A model generated the notes under the pieces. It searched no databases. It was not told where the DNA came from and saw nothing but the letters and a program-made list of their open reading frames with translations. This document shows positions 33,731-42,020 of a stretch of DNA of 64,000 nt, in pieces. Each line of letters starts with the position of its first letter. Position 1 is the stretch's first letter. Position numbers and translations under genes: made by a program. This stretch comes from CALVGQ01 sp031551965 (GTDB lineage: Bacteria; Bacillota_I; Bacilli_A; Erysipelotrichales; Erysipelotrichaceae), in assembly GCA_031551965.1 (NCBI GenBank), contig JAVBMW010000025.1, positions 62,001 to 126,000 of the forward strand, in the 5' to 3' direction.

Positions 33731-34321
33731 ATGAATATACAGGTCATAAATTTTGAAATAAATAAAGAACACTATGTAATTACCAGAATGTTAAAGACAA
33801 CTAAGAATAACCACATCGAATATTTACCAAGCCATTGTTATAAAAAGGGAAAAGAAGTGGATTGTTACATCTTGATCACAAGACAAAAAGAACATAGTTT
33901 ACTCGATTGGTGTCAACTACATGATTTGCCTTTAGAAAAATGTATTATATTTAATCAATATGAGATGAATCAATTCATTCATTGGGTTGGAGTTAATATC
34001 TTTGATAAAGATGTGGATTTTGAAAAAATGTGTCAATTTATGATGTGTATAAGAGAAGAGAATCCGGAAATTGATTTCTTTACAAACTGTCAAATAAGAT
34101 CTGGTAAAATAAAAAAAGAACATGATTATGATCTTTGTGTACAATCAATTTTGAAACAAAATCCCAACTTACCTAAAGATTCAATGATATTTTTATTTGT
34201 AAAAGAGAAATCAAATTATTTGTTGCCTGAACCAGAGTGTAAGAAAATAAATTTGTATCAATATTCAATTCGAGGTGTATCTGAAACATATGACTATTTA
34301 TTGATCAACGAAAGAAATTAA
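33731..34321 (+). CDS. Hypothetical cytosolic protein
   Basis: A 196-residue soluble protein with no signal peptide, membrane segment or recognised family. It is rich in Cys (about ten), His and aromatic residues: SHCYKKGKEVDCYI, LLDWCQLHDLPLEKCI, CQFMMCIREENPE and NCQIRSGKIKKEHDYDLCVQ. ATG 33731 lies seven bases after AAAGGTGGGG; GTG at 33719 lies inside that ribosome site. The cysteine content may mean metal binding, but they are not in a clear CxxC pattern. It has its own terminator. Confidence 0.55.
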   Translation: MNIQVINFEINKEHYVITRMLKTTKNNHIEYLPSHCYKKGKEVDCYILITRQKEHSLLDWCQLHDLPLEKCIIFNQYEMNQFIHWVGVNIFDKDVDFEKMCQFMMCIREENPEIDFFTNCQIRSGKIKKEHDYDLCVQSILKQNPNLPKDSMIFLFVKEKSNYLLPEPECKKINLYQYSIRGVSETYDYLLINERN

Positions 34322-34322
34322 A

Positions 34323-34346
34323 AAAGAAGACCGAGGTCTTCTTTTG
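34323..34346. terminator. Terminator between the hypothetical gene and csp
   Basis: Perfect ten-base stem AAAAGAAGAC (34323-34332) with GTCTTCTTTT (34337-34346), CGAG loop. It serves the plus gene and, with T4 on both strands, could also end the convergent csp transcript. Confidence 0.88.
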
Positions 34347-34368
34347 TTTAGCTTGTCTTTAAGTTTAA

Positions 34369-34569
34369 TTAAATCTTATTAACGTTGCTAGCTTGTGGTC
34401 CGCGATCTCCGTCTGCTACGTCAAAGCTAACAGCTTGACCTTCATCTAAAGTTTTGTAACCATCTGTTTTGATTGCTGAGAAATGTACAAATACGTCTTG
34501 TCCATCATCAGATGTGATAAATCCGTATCCTTTTTCAGCGTTGAACCATTTTACTTTACCTGTGCTCAT
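34369..34569 (-). CDS. Cold shock protein
   Basis: A 66-residue CspA-family OB fold that binds single-stranded RNA and melts structure. The RNP1-like KGYGFITSDD and RNP2-like DVFVHFSAI motifs are exact, and MSTGKVKWFNAEKG is the standard N-terminus. GGAGGT lies eight bases before ATG 34569; the longer open frame upstream is leader sequence. The last residues GPQASNVNKI are typical. The leader carries a nested hairpin that may act as a thermosensor. Confidence 0.95.
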   Translation of the reverse strand: MSTGKVKWFNAEKGYGFITSDDGQDVFVHFSAIKTDGYKTLDEGQAVSFDVADGDRGPQASNVNKI

Positions 34570-34604
34570 TAATTTTACCTCCACACGATATCTGGCTAAT
34601 AAAA

Positions 34605-34656
34605 ATTTCCTACATAGAAATTGTGCTAAATTACACAATTTCGATTGTTAGGAAAT
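34605..34656 (-). promoter_or_regulatory. Nested hairpin in the csp 5' leader
   Basis: Outer arms ATTTCCTA (34605-34612) and TAGGAAAT (34649-34656) enclose inner arms GAAATTGTG (34617-34625) and CACAATTTC (34634-34642). Located 36-87 bases before the csp start with no T tail, so it is more likely a folded 5' leader (as in cspA thermoregulation) than a terminator. Confidence 0.55.
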
Positions 34657-34806
34657 CAATGTATAGCTCAAATATAGTTATATAGTACCACTCAGGGTAT
34701 TGAATGTCAAAGATTATTAATAATATTTTTTCTTTAAGATTTCGACAAAATGCGATAAAATATGCATTTTTCACAAGCAACACAAAAACAAGGTGGTTAG
34801 AATTAA

Positions 34807-36150
34807 CTATTTTTGTTTTGAAGTGCGATTAAAGTAAATATAGTATGCTATAAAAAGGATAGAAGAAGCAATCCAACTTAAAGGATAGGCAGCTGCAGTA
34901 TGAAGTAGGCTTGGGTATTTTTCAACATAAAGAAGAATCCAACTAATGCGTACTACACAGATACTAAGCAAAGTAATCAACGTTGGAACTAATGTATTTC
35001 CGTGTCCTTTAATGTCTGCTGAGATGATTTCAGTATCAACATAGATCAAGTAAGCAGGGGCCATAAATCTTAGCATAGAAACGCCAAGAACTAGTGTAGC
35101 GTTATTGTTTGTAAAGATGGATACAAGTTGTGGAGCGAATAAATAATAACATAAACATAAAATACCACCCGATATGTAAGCGTAGATCAGACAGTACTTT
35201 ACTCCTTCTTTAGCTCGCTTGAATTGTTTTGCTCCTAAATTTTGACCAATTACAGTACTTGCGGTAACCCCAAATCCAGTCATCAAAATCCAAAAGACAG
35301 AATCTATTTTTCCACAGATTGCCCAAGCAGATATAGAATCAGTACCTAGTTTATTTACACTTGAAAGTAAAACAAGGTTGGTCATTGAATAAAGTAAAGA
35401 GGAGAAGGCAAGAGGTAACCCGATTTTTAACAAGCGACCAATTAATGTTGGGTCTAGTTTAAGTGTTTTAAAATCAAGGCCGATATCACTTTCTTTATGA
35501 GTAAACATAATATAGATCACTGCTAAACCAGTTAATTGAGTGAGTACATAAGCTAAGGCAACACCAGTAAGTTGTAATTTAAAAAATATTACAAGGATGA
35601 TATCTAAAACAATATTTAATATGAACATGCCAGATTGCGTATACAGTGGTCTTTTTGTTTCACCCATGGCCCGCAAAATATTGATTGCACAAATGACCAC
35701 TAAATTTGGTATAAAACCGAAGGAAACAATTTTTATGTAACTTACAGATTCTTGAAGTATGGTATTAGGAACATTTAAGAAAATGAATAAGTGTTCTATT
35801 CCAAAATGGACAAGGAATACCGCAAGAATAGCTAAGATAAAAGATAGAACTAAAGCATTTTTAATAATTGATTTCAATTGATCAAATTGATTGCTTCCAA
35901 AACAATGAGATACAAGGATCATAGCTCCGGTACTGATACCTAAAGTAAAACCATTAAATAAACCTACAAAGGTGGCAGGAGCACCTCCTGCAATAGCCAT
36001 GGCATCTGAGCCAATACCTTGACCAATAATCATTCCATCTGCAGTATTATATAATTGTTGGAAAAGCCCACTAATCAAAATTGGAAATAAAACTTGTAAT
36101 ACTACTTTTGCCATATTGCCACGAGTTGCGTTGATTTTTCTTTCGGACAT
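34807..36150 (-). CDS. MATE family efflux transporter
   Basis: A 447-residue exporter with 12 membrane segments in two related halves, of the Na+ or H+/drug antiporter MATE superfamily. Visible family parts are LFPILISGLFQQLYNTADGMIIGQGIGSDAMAI (given in pieces: FPILISGLFQQLYN, DGMIIGQGIG), TFVGLFNGFTLGISTGAMIL and GFGVTASTVIGQNLGAKQFKRAKEG. Substrates are not predictable. It is monocistronic. No regulator is next to it; ribokinase is divergent. Confidence 0.92.
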   Translation of the reverse strand: MSERKINATRGNMAKVVLQVLFPILISGLFQQLYNTADGMIIGQGIGSDAMAIAGGAPATFVGLFNGFTLGISTGAMILVSHCFGSNQFDQLKSIIKNALVLSFILAILAVFLVHFGIEHLFIFLNVPNTILQESVSYIKIVSFGFIPNLVVICAINILRAMGETKRPLYTQSGMFILNIVLDIILVIFFKLQLTGVALAYVLTQLTGLAVIYIMFTHKESDIGLDFKTLKLDPTLIGRLLKIGLPLAFSSLLYSMTNLVLLSSVNKLGTDSISAWAICGKIDSVFWILMTGFGVTASTVIGQNLGAKQFKRAKEGVKYCLIYAYISGGILCLCYYLFAPQLVSIFTNNNATLVLGVSMLRFMAPAYLIYVDTEIISADIKGHGNTLVPTLITLLSICVVRISWILLYVEKYPSLLHTAAAYPLSWIASSILFIAYYIYFNRTSKQK

Positions 36151-36270
36151 GGTATTTCTCCCAACTATTACAACAATTAGTATAGAATATTAAACAATAA
36201 AGTAAAGATAGTTTTGACTAAAACTAGTAAAAAATACTACTCAATACTATAATAAAGAAGAAAGGTCGTG

Positions 36271-37194
36271 ATGATTATGAGTAAGATAACAGTAGTTGGT
36301 AGTTTTTCGATGGATTTAAATATTTTAGTTGATGAATTTGTAAAACCATCACAAACAATAATAGGAAAAAAACTGATCAAAACTCCAGGTGGAAAAGGAG
36401 CAAATCAATGTGTTGCGATAGCACGTTTAGGCGGAGATGTTTCCATGATTGGAATGCTTGGTGAAGATGGTGATGGACAAAGTATCAAGGAGTTATTCAT
36501 TAATGAGAATATTAATGTCGATCATGTATTAACGACTTCAAAAGAACCTACAACAGTCGCACTAATTGAAATCAATAAAGAAGGGCAAAATCGAATTATT
36601 GTTGTACCTGCAGCAAATTTTGAATACAGTGTAGAAGATTTACTTAAGGTGAAAGATACTATCACAAGTTCAAAATTAGTAGTTTTACAATTGGAAATGC
36701 AAATGGATGTCATTAAAAAATGCATTGAGATCTGTGATCAGGCAAATGTTGAAGTATTGTTGAATCCAGCACCAGCTCAGATATTGAGCAAAGAACTGCT
36801 TGAAAAAGTAACCTATTTGACACCCAATGAAACAGAGCTTGCGTTATTAACTTCAATGCCTACTGAAACAATGGAAGAGATTGAATCAGCTGCAAATAAA
36901 TTAGTAAGGTTAGGTGTTAAAAATGTTATTGTAACGTGTTCCAGCAGAGGTGCCATGATCGTGAATCAAAACGGTGCTCAACTCATAAGCGGATATAAAG
37001 TTGAAGCAATTGATACCGTTGCAGCAGGAGACAGCTTCAATGGGGCATTTGCGACTCAAATTACAAGCGGAAAAACCATTGAGGAAGCTGTAAAATTTGC
37101 CAATGCAGTAGGTGCAGTTTGTGTCACAAAACAAGGTGCAATCTCATCACTACCAACTCTAGAGGAAGTCGAGAATTTTTTGAAGAATAACTAG
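36271..37194 (+). CDS. rbsK: Ribokinase
   Basis: A 307-residue PfkB-family sugar kinase. Motif 1 KTPGGKGANQCVAIARLGG and motif 2 DTVAAGDSFNGAFA with its catalytic Asp are both clear, and VVGSFSMDLNILVDEF is the usual N-terminal strand. GEDGDGQSI and NPAPAQ also match ribokinase. It phosphorylates D-ribose at O5. ATG 36271 is five bases after GAAAGG; ATG 36277 and GTG 36268 are alternatives. No rbs transport genes are next to it; an acetyltransferase gene follows by 13 bases. Confidence 0.9.
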   Translation: MIMSKITVVGSFSMDLNILVDEFVKPSQTIIGKKLIKTPGGKGANQCVAIARLGGDVSMIGMLGEDGDGQSIKELFINENINVDHVLTTSKEPTTVALIEINKEGQNRIIVVPAANFEYSVEDLLKVKDTITSSKLVVLQLEMQMDVIKKCIEICDQANVEVLLNPAPAQILSKELLEKVTYLTPNETELALLTSMPTETMEEIESAANKLVRLGVKNVIVTCSSRGAMIVNQNGAQLISGYKVEAIDTVAAGDSFNGAFATQITSGKTIEEAVKFANAVGAVCVTKQGAISSLPTLEEVENFLKNN

Positions 37195-37207
37195 AGAAAG
37201 GATTATA

Positions 37208-37780
37208 ATGAACACACCACAATTAAATACAGAACGATTGATCTTGCGTCGTTTTACATTAGAAGATGCAAAAGATTTTTATGATTTGATCAATGATCAA
37301 ACAGTAAACACATATTTACCAATACTTCCTTTTAAAACATTAGAGGAAGCTGAAGGATTTATACAAAGAAGTTACATTGATAATTATCAAAGAGAGATTG
37401 GTTTTAAATACGCGATATGCTTAAATTCCAATAACAGATTAATTGGTTATTGTATTATGAGTAATCAAGAAAGTCATGATTTTGGATATGCACTCAAAAA
37501 AGAATTTTGGGGTAATGGCTATGTAAATGAGGCTTGTGTAGCAATAGTTGAAGAAATCAAAAAATCAGGAATTTCTTATATTACCGCAACTCATGATAAA
37601 AACAATCTTAAAAGTGGTAATGTTATGAAAAGACTGAATATGAAATATTGTTACTCCTATGTAGAAATGTGGCAGCCTAAAAACATTGAAGTAACATTTA
37701 GGATGTATCAACTTAATTTTGATGGAACTGATCGAGTATACAAAAAGTATTGGGAAGAAAATTCAAATCATTTTATTTAA
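37208..37780 (+). CDS. GNAT family acetyltransferase (RimJ/RimL-like)
   Basis: A 190-residue acetyltransferase: TERLILRRFTLEDAKDFYDLIN at the N-terminus, FGYALKKEFWGNGYVNEACVAIVE as the acetyl-CoA-binding motif A, and ISYITATHDKNNLKSGNVMKRLNMKY in motif B (each quoted in part). Probably co-transcribed with rbsK (13-base gap, AGAAAGG upstream), but no functional link is evident. It is a different subgroup from the GNAT at 10603. Confidence 0.85.
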   Translation: MNTPQLNTERLILRRFTLEDAKDFYDLINDQTVNTYLPILPFKTLEEAEGFIQRSYIDNYQREIGFKYAICLNSNNRLIGYCIMSNQESHDFGYALKKEFWGNGYVNEACVAIVEEIKKSGISYITATHDKNNLKSGNVMKRLNMKYCYSYVEMWQPKNIEVTFRMYQLNFDGTDRVYKKYWEENSNHFI

Positions 37781-37785
37781 ATAGG

Positions 37786-37815
37786 AAACAAGCGGGATTC
37801 TTTCCCGCTTGTTTT
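37786..37815. terminator. Strong bidirectional terminator
   Basis: Eleven-base perfect stem AAACAAGCGGG (37786-37796) with CCCGCTTGTTT (37804-37814). It lies between convergent genes and works in either direction. Confidence 0.9.
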
Positions 37816-37818
37816 GCG

Positions 37819-38748
37819 TTAGCATTTATCGCCGATTTTGTAGATGTTGAGAATAACTGCTGGTGAACAACAATCATCTTTACGTTTGTGGTCTTTGTCA
37901 CATTCATGTTCACATTTGTCATGATCTTTTTTGTGGCAACATCCAAGGTCGAGTTTGCATCCTTTGTTGAACACAACTAGTTCATTTTCACAATCTACTT
38001 CGATCAAAGTAGCTGCGATATAAGTTTTACATTTATCGTGATCTTGATCAATATGCAACATTGTAGTTTCGATTTCTTTATCACCTAAACATACTGCGAT
38101 GCATCCTTCTTCTTTACCACTTACATTTGCGATCAACTCAAGATAGTAAACTCCATCTTCTGCTAAGTGGATTACCCCATCATGCAAAAAGACATTCTTT
38201 TTAACAGTAATGTGCTTAAAACATACTTTATCATCTTTATCTAAGCAAAGATTGTGGTCAGTGTAAGCTGTGATATAAGCTGGTTTGAAACATCCGTCAC
38301 CTTTTGGACCTTTAGGTCCGCAATCGCCTTTGTCTCCCTTACAACCTTTTTCACCACAGTCCCCTTTGTCACCCTTACAGCCTTTTTCGCCTACAGGGCC
38401 TTGAGGACCAAATGGACCTTGTGGACCTCTTGGACCACAATCCCCTTTATCACCTTTACAACCTTTTTCACCGCATTCGCCCTTAGGACCTCTTGGTCCC
38501 ATTTGTCCGCAATCTCCACAATCACCCTTTGGACCACGAGGACCCATTGGACCGCAATCTCCGCATTCCCCTTTTGGACCACGAGGACCCATTGGGCCTG
38601 GACATCCACGATCCCCTTTAGGACCTCTAGGACCAGGAATGCAACAATCATGACGATTAAATTCACGATCGCAATCGCAACCGAATTCTTCTCTGAATTC
38701 TTCGTCGAAATCGCAACAGTTACGACAACCTCTTCTATCGTTATTCAT
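37819..38748 (-). CDS. Cysteine-rich collagen-like protein
   Basis: A 309-residue protein. Residues 1-36 are Cys- and acid-rich (RRGCRNCCDFDEEF). There follow 38 uninterrupted Gly-X-Y triplets beginning GPRGPKGDRG and ending GPKGPKGDG. Twelve of those triplets contain Cys (GDC, GEC, GCK), which is rare in collagen. A C-terminal domain of about 155 residues (HNLCLDKDDKVCFKH, LAEDGVYYLELIANV) resembles the trimerising jelly-roll ends of BclA-like proteins, with a His/Cys/Lys loop (GCCHKKDHDKCEHECDKDH). No signal peptide is seen. ATG 38748 follows AAAGGA by nine bases. Spore-coat or surface fibre is possible. Confidence 0.85.
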   Translation of the reverse strand: MNNDRRGCRNCCDFDEEFREEFGCDCDREFNRHDCCIPGPRGPKGDRGCPGPMGPRGPKGECGDCGPMGPRGPKGDCGDCGQMGPRGPKGECGEKGCKGDKGDCGPRGPQGPFGPQGPVGEKGCKGDKGDCGEKGCKGDKGDCGPKGPKGDGCFKPAYITAYTDHNLCLDKDDKVCFKHITVKKNVFLHDGVIHLAEDGVYYLELIANVSGKEEGCIAVCLGDKEIETTMLHIDQDHDKCKTYIAATLIEVDCENELVVFNKGCKLDLGCCHKKDHDKCEHECDKDHKRKDDCCSPAVILNIYKIGDKC

Positions 38749-38845
38749 ATAATTCAATCCTTTCTAGGAAGTTCATCCTTACGAGCATTCTATGAAAGGA
38801 TCACTAAGCTATTTAGGCGAATTCATATATTAAAACATTTTTAAA

Positions 38846-38863
38846 GGTGACACTAATGTGTCA
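38846..38863. promoter_or_regulatory. WYL-regulator operator, copy 1
   Basis: GGTGACACTAATGTGTCA overlaps the -35 region of an extended -10 promoter (TGGTAAAAT, 38872-38880) that drives the WYL gene. It is nearly the reverse complement of the site at 39783, with 14 of 18 bases identical. Confidence 0.65.
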
Positions 38864-38898
38864 AGTTTATGTGGTAAAATGATGTTGAGGATAAGCTT

Positions 38899-39780
38899 AT
38901 GCAAATGAATCGCTATTTTGAAATGATTTATATTTTACTAGACAAAAAGAAATGTACTGCAAATGAACTTGCAGAGCATTTTGAAGTATCAAAAAGAACG
39001 ATTTTAAGAGATATTGATGCCTTATCAGCGGCAGGAATTCCTATTTACACCACAAAAGGAAAAAATGGTGGAGTGTCTTTGTTGGATAATTACATACTAA
39101 ATAAAGCACTACTAACTAGTGAGGAACAGAATGAAATCCTGTATTCCTTACAAAGTCTTAAGGCAACTCAATTACATGAATTCGACAAAACCCTAAATCG
39201 GTTGAGCACAATATTTCAAAAGGCAGATCAAAACTGGATCGAAGTTGATTTTTCAAGATGGGGACAAGGAAAGAATGATAACTTGAGATTTGAAACCTTA
39301 AAACAATCGATTTTAAATTTAAACTTGATCGAATTTGATTATGTTAGTTCATATGGTGAAAAGACAACACGTAAAGTTGTTCCTCTTAAACTTATATTCA
39401 AATCGAAATCGTGGTATCTACAAGGTTATTGTAAAAACAAGAAAGATTATCGTATCTTCAAATTAAATAGAATGAATAATATAAAAAAGCTAAGTGAGCA
39501 GTTTAATCGAAATGAGTATGTATTGCCAAAATTTGAAGAATCAAATAACTCAACTAATTCTTATATTGATATAGAATTAGCATTCTCTAAGGAAGTGGCT
39601 TACAGAGTATATGATGAATTTGATGAAGGTTGTATTGATCAAGATGATGCAGGGAATCTTCATGTGGAAACTTGTTTACCGGAAGATGGTTGGCTTTATA
39701 GCTTTTTGTTGTCGTTTGGAAAAGAGGTTGAAATAATTAATCCTCAACATATTAAAGAAAAATTAAATAACTTGAAATAA
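38899..39780 (+). CDS. YafY-type HTH-WYL transcriptional regulator
   Basis: A 293-residue regulator. Residues 1-60 form an HTH_11 winged helix (CTANELAEHFEVSKRTILRDIDAL). Residues about 135-210 form the WYL ligand-sensing domain (LIEFDYVSSYGEKTTRKVVPLKLIFKSKSWYLQGYC, shown partly), and the WCX end (ELAFSKEVAYRVYDEFDEG) follows. Such proteins bind small ligands or nucleotides and control enzymes or stress genes. An 18-bp motif lies before this gene and again before the DUF3788-ClbS pair, so both are likely targets. Confidence 0.9.
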   Translation: MQMNRYFEMIYILLDKKKCTANELAEHFEVSKRTILRDIDALSAAGIPIYTTKGKNGGVSLLDNYILNKALLTSEEQNEILYSLQSLKATQLHEFDKTLNRLSTIFQKADQNWIEVDFSRWGQGKNDNLRFETLKQSILNLNLIEFDYVSSYGEKTTRKVVPLKLIFKSKSWYLQGYCKNKKDYRIFKLNRMNNIKKLSEQFNRNEYVLPKFEESNNSTNSYIDIELAFSKEVAYRVYDEFDEGCIDQDDAGNLHVETCLPEDGWLYSFLLSFGKEVEIINPQHIKEKLNNLK

Positions 39781-39782
39781 CA

Positions 39783-39816
39783 TGACACACAGATGTCACC
39801 ATTAACCTTGTATAAT
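39783..39816 (+). promoter_or_regulatory. WYL-regulator operator copy 2 and promoter
   Basis: TGACACACAGATGTCACC (39783-39800) overlaps the expected -35 position of a TATAAT box (39811-39816) 23 bases before the DUF3788 start. Its reverse complement matches the site at 38846 at 14 of 18 positions, arguing for shared repression. Confidence 0.65.
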
Positions 39817-39839
39817 TACAGTAAAGGAGTGTTCAAACG

Positions 39840-40274
39840 ATGGAATGGCTTGAACTATTTGGATCGAATATACAACCAACAGAAGCAGAAATTAATCAAT
39901 TTATCGCAAATCCAATGTGGAAAGATTTTAATGATTATATACAAAACGAATACAAAGTAATGCCAAAGTATAGTTTTAGTGGTTGTTCTGGACAGCCAGG
40001 TTGGAATGTTAAGTATCAGAAAAGTGGTAGATCATTATGTACTTTATATCCTATGTTTGGTTACTTCATTGCTTTAGTAGTGATCGGTTTAAAAGAAGAA
40101 GATGAGATGCAGAAAATATTTTTCACCCTTGAGGAACACATTAAATTGTTGTTGAATAGAGCTGATTCTATTATGGGGGCTAGATGGTTAATGATTCATG
40201 TGACAAGTGAAGAAATATTAAATGATGTAAAAAGGCTTATACAAATTAGAGTTAATACGAAAAGAGGAAAATAA
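39840..40274 (+). CDS. DUF3788 family protein
   Basis: A 144-residue soluble protein with the hallmark of DUF3788: WKDFNDYIQNEYKVMPKYSFSGCSGQPGWNVKYQKSGRSLCTLYP (conserved GQPGWNVKY, shown in part), then helices with KEEDEMQKIF and GARWLMIHV. Biochemical function is not established for the family. AAAGGAG precedes ATG 39840. It is followed by ClbS/DfsB after two bases. Its promoter bears the WYL operator. Confidence 0.85.
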   Translation: MEWLELFGSNIQPTEAEINQFIANPMWKDFNDYIQNEYKVMPKYSFSGCSGQPGWNVKYQKSGRSLCTLYPMFGYFIALVVIGLKEEDEMQKIFFTLEEHIKLLLNRADSIMGARWLMIHVTSEEILNDVKRLIQIRVNTKRGK

Positions 40275-40276
40275 CA

Positions 40277-40783
40277 ATGCCAAGAGCGACGACAAAAGAA
40301 GATTTATTAGTTTCAGCAAATGAACAATTTAACAAAATGTTTAGTATGATCGAAAACTTATCAATGGAAGACCAAATCGCAACATTCAATTTTGATGATC
40401 GTGACCGCAACATTAGAGATGTACTGATACATTTATACGAATGGCATCAATTATTATTGAATTGGGCTACAAATAATTTGAATGGAAATACAGTGAAATT
40501 CTTAAAAGAGCCATACAACTGGAAGACAACTAAAGAGATGAACATTGATTTTTGGAATGACCATCAAGATACTGATTACGAAAAATCAAAAGAAATGATA
40601 AAAGAAAGTCATAAAGAAGTAATGAAATTAATTGAGACTTTTTCCAATGAACAACTATTTAAAAGACAAGTTTATTCATGGACAGGAACATCAACTCTTG
40701 GAAGTTATTGTGTTTCGGCTACAGCCAGTCATTATGATTGGGCAATGAAGAAAATCAAAAATCATATCAAAACATTAAAGTAA
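40277..40783 (+). CDS. ClbS/DfsB family four-helix protein
   Basis: A 168-residue DinB-like four-helix bundle (DUF1706, ClbS/DfsB). Motifs are MPRATTKEDLLVSANEQFNK, RNIRDVLIHLYEWHQLLLNW, and GTSTLGSYCVSATASHYDWAMKKI (each shown in part). ClbS protects E. coli from colibactin by opening its cyclopropane; DfsB-type relatives are widespread and uncharacterised. The gene starts two bases after the DUF3788 stop with GAGGAAAATAAC before it, so they form one transcript. Confidence 0.88.
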   Translation: MPRATTKEDLLVSANEQFNKMFSMIENLSMEDQIATFNFDDRDRNIRDVLIHLYEWHQLLLNWATNNLNGNTVKFLKEPYNWKTTKEMNIDFWNDHQDTDYEKSKEMIKESHKEVMKLIETFSNEQLFKRQVYSWTGTSTLGSYCVSATASHYDWAMKKIKNHIKTLK

Positions 40784-40808
40784 AGGATCGCAAATGCGAT
40801 CCTCATTT
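40784..40808. terminator. Bidirectional terminator
   Basis: Eight-base stem AGGATCGC (40784-40791) with GCGATCCT (40796-40803), AAAT loop, followed by CATTTTAAA. It lies between convergent genes. Confidence 0.7.
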
Positions 40809-41726
40809 TAAAATCCAACCTTCAATTCCATTTCTCTTTACGAGTAGACGATCACTAAACTCATGAATTAATGAAACAGTCTCTCCTTTTTTAACAGGAA
40901 GAAAATAATTTGTGCCATGTTCACAACCACAGAGATTTCCTTCTTTGTCAGTCCAAACAAACTTGTTGGCAAGAAGCATCTTTTTTCCGGATGCCAAATG
41001 ACGATATAAACTAAACTCCGATCCTTCATCAATGAGCTCAATGAAACGATCTTTCCATGTGATGTGTAAATCACCACCACTGGCGTATTGATCTTTTTGA
41101 ATAGTATAATCAAGTAAACTATCGATAGATTCAAATGAAAATTGTCCGTTTTCAATAATGAAAGCATTTAGCTGTCCACCGGATTTCACAACATTTCCAC
41201 CATCGATCGCAATAATTTTCTTATCTTCATTTACAATCGGATCGTAGCATGCAATTTCATGACAATAATTATTGCATGGCCAATGTCCATGAATAACATA
41301 TTTATCGAAGCGATAATCTTCTTCCAAAAAAGAAGGCATAGCTAATACTTTTCGATAATCTTGATTAGCAAAATCAAGTGAAGTAAGACCAGCATGTACA
41401 AATACATATCTCTCGGATTCTATGATATGAGGCAAACTATTGATCCAATTTTTTTCGTCCTCAGTAAAATAATCTTCTTCAAAATCGCAATTACCAAATA
41501 GTGGATATACATTACCCAACTTAGATAAATCGATGATTTTTTTCAATGTTTCGTGAGAAAAGGGTCCTTTCATGAATAAATCCCCTAATAATATAAGAAC
41601 ATCCTCACTACAAAAACTAACTTTTTTAAGTAACTGCTCTAATATAGGGTAGTTACCATGAATATCACTAATGCAAATGATTCTTTTGTCATTTTTAATT
41701 GATAATTGTTTAATTATAAGTTCCAT
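40803..41726 (-). CDS. Calcineurin-like metallophosphoesterase
   Basis: A 307-residue metallophosphatase of the ApaH/PrpE-type group. The dimetal motifs are ICISDIHGNYPILEQLL (DxH), LLGDLFMKGP (GDxxxKG), LFGNCDFE (GNCD in place of GNHD) and VIHGHWPCNN with IAIDGG (GH, DGG). This pattern fits bis-nucleosyl tetraphosphate or protein phosphatases of the bacterial PP-like family. The last 80 residues form an SH3-like extra domain ending RNGIEGWILK. ATG 41726 follows GAGGTC; the longer frame is leader. Confidence 0.85.
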   Translation of the reverse strand: MELIIKQLSIKNDKRIICISDIHGNYPILEQLLKKVSFCSEDVLILLGDLFMKGPFSHETLKKIIDLSKLGNVYPLFGNCDFEEDYFTEDEKNWINSLPHIIESERYVFVHAGLTSLDFANQDYRKVLAMPSFLEEDYRFDKYVIHGHWPCNNYCHEIACYDPIVNEDKKIIAIDGGNVVKSGGQLNAFIIENGQFSFESIDSLLDYTIQKDQYASGGDLHITWKDRFIELIDEGSEFSLYRHLASGKKMLLANKFVWTDKEGNLCGCEHGTNYFLPVKKGETVSLIHEFSDRLLVKRNGIEGWILK

Positions 41727-42020
41727 ATTTTGACCTCTTTTGCGGTTAATTATAACACATTTATATACTGTTGATAAAAAATAAAAAAGCAAATTCAACT
41801 GTTATGCCATACTTATTAAACTTTGTGTTCAATTAAAGTTGAATTGTGAGGTTCTTTTAGTTGTTATACGAGTTGAACATAAATTTGGCAAAACTTTAAC
41901 TTTTTTGACTTTTAAGTTAGGTGATGCCTTGTTTTCTTAGAATATTAATAGTAGGAGGTAGTGGATTTGAAATGCCGATCACTGTTTGGCATTTTCAAAA
42001 ATCATAGCAAGTAATGAAAT
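41727..42020. other. Intergenic region before the DUF1016 gene
   Basis: No clear gene. It holds an inverted repeat AATTCAACT (41792-41800) and AGTTGAATT (41837-41845), a good AGGAGG at 41955-41960 followed only by a very short frame, and a hairpin GAAATGCC/GGCATTTTC at about 41970-41998. These may be the leftovers of a gene formerly in front of the DUF1016 gene. Confidence 0.4.

Noticed and set aside
34570..34638. N-terminal extension of the cold-shock protein
   Set aside because: The extra 23 residues come from the folded leader; GGAGGT is placed for ATG 34569.
38254..38844. 196-codon plus-strand frame opposite the collagen-like gene
   Set aside because: It is the mirror of Gly-X-Y coding (Thr/Trp/Phe-rich low complexity) and has no own ribosome site; the minus-strand gene explains it.
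41787..41845. Insertion-sequence ends around AATTCAACT/AGTTGAATT
   Set aside because: Only nine bases long, no transposase, no target-site duplication seen.
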